Source: 62-47 sp051954235
GTDB lineage: Bacteria > Pseudomonadota > Alphaproteobacteria > Rhizobiales > Xanthobacteraceae
DNA: 64,000 bases
Reading direction: 5' to 3'
Assembly: GCA_051954235.1 (NCBI GenBank)
Contig: JBQCHY010000073.1
Location: 1-64,000 of the forward strand
Part shown: positions 60,673 to 64,000 of the stretch, one piece after another
Numbering within the stretch: position 1 is the first letter of the stretch
Layout: each line of letters opens with the position of its first letter
The notes under the pieces: generated by a model
Told to the model about the DNA's origin: nothing
The model's database searches: none
The model's input: only the letters and a program-made list of their open reading frames with translations
Position numbers and translations under genes: made by a program

Positions 60673-61872
60673 TCAAGATGGCTGATCGTCGGGTGAGCCC
60701 TTGCGGAACGGACCGGCTTCGGTGAGCTGGCGTCCGGCTTCGGCGACATATAGCCGCTCCCGCTGCAGATAATCGCGCACGGCACCGCGCAGCGCCGGAT
60801 CGGCGATATAGTGGGCGGAGTAGGTGGTTTGCGGCAGATAGCCGCGTGCGATCTTGTGCTCGCCCTGTGCGCCGGCCTCGACGGTTTTCAGTCCGTGGCG
60901 AATGGCGTAGTCGATCGCCTGATAGTAACACACCTCGAAGTGCAGGAACGGGTGATGCTCGATGGCGCCCCAGTGTCGCCCGAACAACGTATCGCCGCCG
61001 ATGAAGTTGATCGCGCCAGCGATCCAGTTGCCGTCGCGCTTCGCCATGATCAGCGCGATGCGGTCCGGCATGGTTTCGCCGATCCGGGTGTAAAAGTCGC
61101 GCGTGAGATAGGGGCGCCCCCATTTGCGCGAGCCGGTCTCCATGTAGAACGCGAAGAATGCGTCCCACGCGTCTTCGGTGAGATCGTTGCCGGTCAATGC
61201 ATGAATGGTGATGCCGTTCGCCAGCGCATCGCGGCGCTCGCGGCGGATTGCCTTGCGGTGGCGCGACGACAATGTGGCGAGGAAATCCTCGAACGTCGTG
61301 TAGCCCGCATTGTGCCAGTGGAATTGCTGGTCGGTGCGTTGCAGAAAACCTTGCTTGGCGAGGAAACTCCACTCGTCCTCCGGCGCGAATGTGACATGCA
61401 CCGACGAGGTTTCGGTGGCGTTGCACAGCGCTTTCAGGCCGCTCGCGAGCGCGGTGCGAATTTGGTCGGGATTGTCGATGCCCGTGCGCACCAGAAGACG
61501 TGGTCCGGTCGCCGGCGTGAACGGCACGCTCGCCTGCAGCTTCGGATAGTATTGCCCGCCGGCACGCTCGTAGGCGTCGGCCCAGCCGCGATCGAACACA
61601 TATTCGCCCTGGGAGTGCGACTTCAGATAGCACGGCACCAGGCCGACGATGTCGCCACCGCGCCGCGCCACCAGATGGCGCGGTCCCCAACCGGTGCGCG
61701 CACAGGCCGAGCCGGATTGTTCGACCGCATCGAAGAACGCATAGGATACGAACGGATTGTAGATCCTGCCATTGGGGCAGGTCGATGTCGGATTGGCGCA
61801 GGCATCCCAATCCGCCGCGCCGATCTGGCGCGCGGTTGAGACGGCTTCCAAAGTGATGTCTGGTGAATCCAT
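60673..61872 (-). CDS. FemAB-like GNAT-fold protein (COG3146)
   Basis: A 399-residue protein. It has NPFVSYAFFDAVEQSGS, GPRHLVARRGGDIVGLVPCYLKSHSQGEYVFD, WHNAGYTTFEDFLATLSSRH and ARGYLPQTTYSAHYIADP. These match COG3146, predicted peptidoglycan-biosynthesis N-acyltransferases with two GNAT-like halves. The acceptor is unproven. ATG at 61872 is chosen; a TTG two codons upstream is possible. Confidence 0.87.
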   Translation of the reverse strand: MDSPDITLEAVSTARQIGAADWDACANPTSTCPNGRIYNPFVSYAFFDAVEQSGSACARTGWGPRHLVARRGGDIVGLVPCYLKSHSQGEYVFDRGWADAYERAGGQYYPKLQASVPFTPATGPRLLVRTGIDNPDQIRTALASGLKALCNATETSSVHVTFAPEDEWSFLAKQGFLQRTDQQFHWHNAGYTTFEDFLATLSSRHRKAIRRERRDALANGITIHALTGNDLTEDAWDAFFAFYMETGSRKWGRPYLTRDFYTRIGETMPDRIALIMAKRDGNWIAGAINFIGGDTLFGRHWGAIEHHPFLHFEVCYYQAIDYAIRHGLKTVEAGAQGEHKIARGYLPQTTYSAHYIADPALRGAVRDYLQRERLYVAEAGRQLTEAGPFRKGSPDDQPS

Positions 61873-61968
61873 CGACAAACAAACCGGTCACGCGGGAGAG
61901 CCATCGGTGGCTTGGGTGACTGGCTTACAGATTGTACCTGCAAGCGCCGACGTCAAGGCCGCACCAAG

Positions 61969-62715
61969 TCAGGCCCGGAACCCTTCGAACACGATCTGGT
62001 CGGCGTAGCGCGCGGCGTGGGCGCGCTGCTCGGCGGTGCGGATGGTCCAGGCGAGCAGCGGACAGCCGAAGACATTACGCGCGATCCACGGCGCTGGGGC
62101 AGGGAGTTGCTGGCCCCAGAAGTTGATGAAGTGCGGTTGTGTGCGGAAGGCATGGCGTAGATACAGCATGTCCTCGCGCTGCTGCGGCGTCAGCCATTTC
62201 CAGTAGTCGTCGTCATAGGTGCGCTGGGCAATGATACCGCGCGGCCGCGCAGGAATTTTCTCCCGCAGAGCGAGCACCTGATCGGGATCGAACGACATCA
62301 CTGCCGCCGGGCCGCTGTAAGTGGCGAGAAGCTCTGCCATCCGCGCGACCAGCTTGCGGTCGCCGTCGAATTGGCTTTTCACCTCGATGAACAGCGGCAC
62401 GCGGCCGGCGACCATTGTCAGCACATCGCCGAGCGAAATCATCCGCTCGGCGGTATCCTTGAACGTTACCTGCCGCAGTTGCGCGGCGGTCATGTCTCGC
62501 AACGCGGCATCGCCTGCGGTGAGACGGCCGAGGCGATCGTCGTGATGCACCATGGCTTCGCCGTCGGCGGTGAGCTGCAAATCGAGTTCGATGCTGTAGT
62601 TACCTTCGACGGCGGCAACGAATGCGGCCGGCATGTTCTCGACGATGCCGCGCGCGCGATCGTGCAGGCCGCGATGGGCCACCGGACGTGCTGTAAGCCA
62701 GTCGGGTCCCCGCAT
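61969..62715 (-). CDS. Glycerophosphodiester phosphodiesterase
   Basis: A 248-residue GDPD. The active site shows RPVAHRGLHD (His14, Arg15), YSIELDLQLTADGEAMVHHDDRL (metal acids and second catalytic His) and PLFIEVKSQ. The enzyme splits glycerophosphodiesters to glycerol-3-phosphate and alcohol. No signal peptide is seen, so it is cytosolic. It is 12 bases downstream of the RidA gene in the same direction, so probably co-transcribed. Confidence 0.92.
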   Translation of the reverse strand: MRGPDWLTARPVAHRGLHDRARGIVENMPAAFVAAVEGNYSIELDLQLTADGEAMVHHDDRLGRLTAGDAALRDMTAAQLRQVTFKDTAERMISLGDVLTMVAGRVPLFIEVKSQFDGDRKLVARMAELLATYSGPAAVMSFDPDQVLALREKIPARPRGIIAQRTYDDDYWKWLTPQQREDMLYLRHAFRTQPHFINFWGQQLPAPAPWIARNVFGCPLLAWTIRTAEQRAHAARYADQIVFEGFRA

Positions 62716-62727
62716 CGCGTGATCTCG

Positions 62728-63195
62728 TCAGGAGACTTCGAAGATACCTTCGACTTCTACTGCGGCATCGCCGGGCAGTGAGGCGACGCCGACGGTCGAG
62801 CGCGCGTGACGTCCCTTGTCGCCGAACGCCGCAACCATCAGATCGGACGCGCCGTTGAGCACCTTCGGCCCATCGACGAAGTCCGGCGCCGAGTTGACGA
62901 AGCCGCCGAGACGCACCACGCGCGTCACCTTGTCGAGATCGCCGAGCGCGGCCTTGACCTGCGCCAGCAGATTGATGGCGCAGCCGCGCGCCGCGGCGGC
63001 GCCCTGTTCGACAGTGACGCCGGCGCCGAGCTTGCCTTTGGCGATCAGCTTGCCTTCGGGATTGACGCAGACCTGGCCCGACACGATCAGCAGGTTGCCA
63101 GTGCGGACGAACCCGACGTAATTCGCGATCGGGCTCGCGGGCTCATGCAACACGATGCCTTGCGCCGCGAGTTTCTGTTCGACTGTTCCTGCCAT
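62728..63195 (-). CDS. RidA/YjgF family imine deaminase
   Basis: A 155-residue Rid protein. It has NYVGFVRTGNLLIVSGQVCV, VTVEQGAAAARGCAINLLAQ, VVRLGGFVNSAPDFVDGPKV and HARSTVGVASLPGDAAVEVEGIFE. The final block holds the conserved Arg (ARST) that binds the carboxylate of imine intermediates. This is the longer Rid subfamily seen in proteobacteria. It precedes the GDPD gene by 12 bases. Confidence 0.92.
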   Translation of the reverse strand: MAGTVEQKLAAQGIVLHEPASPIANYVGFVRTGNLLIVSGQVCVNPEGKLIAKGKLGAGVTVEQGAAAARGCAINLLAQVKAALGDLDKVTRVVRLGGFVNSAPDFVDGPKVLNGASDLMVAAFGDKGRHARSTVGVASLPGDAAVEVEGIFEVS

Positions 63196-63333
63196 GATGG
63201 TCCCCAATTGATTGCTTTCGTGTCGGATGCGGATGATCGTGCCCGCGATCGCCGCATCTATTTCACCCATCGGATCGCGACATGCAAGCGACAGCCGATG
63301 CAAATAATGCTTGCCAAAATTGAGGAGCGAGTC

Positions 63334-64000
63334 TCAGGCGGCGTGGGTACACACGCCGTCCGGATGCACGCATTGATCGACTTCGACGGTGACGTGGCTG
63401 AGCTGCTTCAGTTCGCGAAGACTTGCCTTGTACGACGCCGGCGGCTGCGGGTGATCGGTGACGATGGTGACAATTGCGGAGTAGTGGCCCGGTCCGACCT
63501 GCCACAGATGCAGATCGGAGATGCGGTCGCCGTCGACTTCGAGACGGTTGCGGATGCGATCGGCGACGTTGGAATCCGGTACGACATCGATCAGTACCGA
63601 GCCGGCACTTTTGATCAGACCATACGCCCAACTGGCGATGACCAGACTGCCGACCAGTCCGACCACCGGATCGATCCAGACCCAGCCGAACGCGCGGGCG
63701 AGGATCAGCGCCGCAATCGCCATCACCGACGTCGCGGCATCTGCCAGCACGTGGACGTAGGCCGCGCGTAGATTGTTATCGCGATGTTTATCAGCGTGCG
63801 AATGGTCATGATCGTGGTCGTATGAAGCATGATCATGTGCGTGGTCGTGGTGATGAGTGTGACCATGACCGTGATGGTGGTGATCGTGATCTTCCCGCAG
63901 CAACCACGCCGAGACCAGATTGACGACGAGGCCCAGCACCGCGATGGCGATGGCTTCGCCATAAGCGATCGGCCTCGGTTCGGCCATGCGCAGTACGCTT
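63334..64000 (-). CDS. CDF-family cobalt/nickel (DmeF-like) exporter, N-terminus outside window
   Basis: The C-terminal two thirds of a cation diffusion facilitator. The frame is open past the right edge, so the ATG at 63987 is internal. Visible parts are a helix (GEAIAIAVLGLVVNLVSAWLL) and a long His-rich loop of HDHHHHGHGHTHHH type. Then come NLRAAYVHVLADAATSVMAI with the HxxxD zinc-site pair, another helix and the cytosolic domain ending HPDGVCTHAA. His richness and order match DmeF-type Co/Ni exporters better than ZitB. Confidence 0.9.
   Translation of the reverse strand, partial: SVLRMAEPRPIAYGEAIAIAVLGLVVNLVSAWLLREDHDHHHHGHGHTHHHDHAHDHASYDHDHDHSHADKHRDNNLRAAYVHVLADAATSVMAIAALILARAFGWVWIDPVVGLVGSLVIASWAYGLIKSAGSVLIDVVPDSNVADRIRNRLEVDGDRISDLHLWQVGPGHYSAIVTIVTDHPQPPASYKASLRELKQLSHVTVEVDQCVHPDGVCTHAA

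Noticed and set aside
63781..63895. Repetitive GTG/CAT-rich DNA that looks like a short tandem repeat
   Set aside because: It encodes the His-rich metal loop of the CDF exporter; repetition follows from the protein sequence.

Overview
The window looks like chromosome from a GC-rich alphaproteobacterium of the Bradyrhizobium/Rhodopseudomonas/Afipia group (Nitrobacteraceae). The signs are an ATP12-type F1 assembly chaperone, an acyl-CoA carboxylase in two distant genes, several GCG-CRPN-type small secreted proteins, a phasin, the ClpS-ClpA pair, EcfG-like promoter motifs and three families of short dispersed palindromic repeats typical of that group. There is no phage, transposase, CRISPR array or plasmid backbone. 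Almost all of the window is ordinary core and lineage-specific chromosome. All family assignments come from reading the translated sequence, not from database searches.

Layout. 1-9.4 kb: a proline-rich secreted protein, an ATP12 chaperone, a FliK-like/FlhB-C-like pair, a class D beta-lactamase, a DUF4260 membrane protein, pccB, a TRIC-type channel and a PEP-mutase-family lyase. 9.9-19 kb: a fused indolepyruvate ferredoxin oxidoreductase, then a co-directional CoA-ester locus (thiolase, DUF35 partner, double-hotdog hydratase, 17beta-HSD4-like SDR, DHDPS-family aldolase, NUDT19-like NUDIX) with repeat elements lodged between cistrons. 19-29.7 kb: a PAS histidine kinase, a solitary GrlR-like protein, small secreted proteins, tRNA-Arg, glutathione-dependent formaldehyde dehydrogenase, a DMT exporter, 1-Cys peroxiredoxin and a secreted phosphodiesterase. 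29.8-34.6 kb: pccA, an oxaloacetate decarboxylase-like lyase, acylphosphatase, lipB, a short FliN and tRNA-Leu. 34.8-43.9 kb: twin polysaccharide deacetylases, an HTH protein, YdcF, a GST, a divergent Crp/Fnr-membrane protein pair with an FNR-like box, and panC. 44.2-49.9 kb: an alpha/beta-hydrolase, VWA and J-domain cluster behind an EcfG-like promoter, a DacA-type carboxypeptidase with a SPOR domain, and a phasin. 49.9-64 kb: a Tad-type vWA protein with a striking cysteine repeat, clpS-clpA, an MFS exporter with a divergent ArsR-like regulator, a GrdB-like protein, a lytic transglycosylase, trmO, HIT, a FemAB-like acetyltransferase, GDPD, RidA and a truncated CDF metal exporter.

How the genes fit together. 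PccA and PccB together give a biotin-dependent propionyl/acyl-CoA carboxylase, although their genes lie 23 kb apart. The 13.6-19 kb locus has hydratase, dehydrogenase, thiolase/aldolase and CoA-pyrophosphatase activities and could form a side-chain-shortening pathway for an unknown acyl-CoA. Three exact GGAAC-N16/17-CGTT matches and one near match sit in intergenic DNA in the right orientation, suggesting several envelope and small secreted proteins belong to the general stress regulon. The most unusual coding feature is a run of eight cysteines with strictly alternating 11/6 spacing inside the vWA domain of the Tad-like protein.
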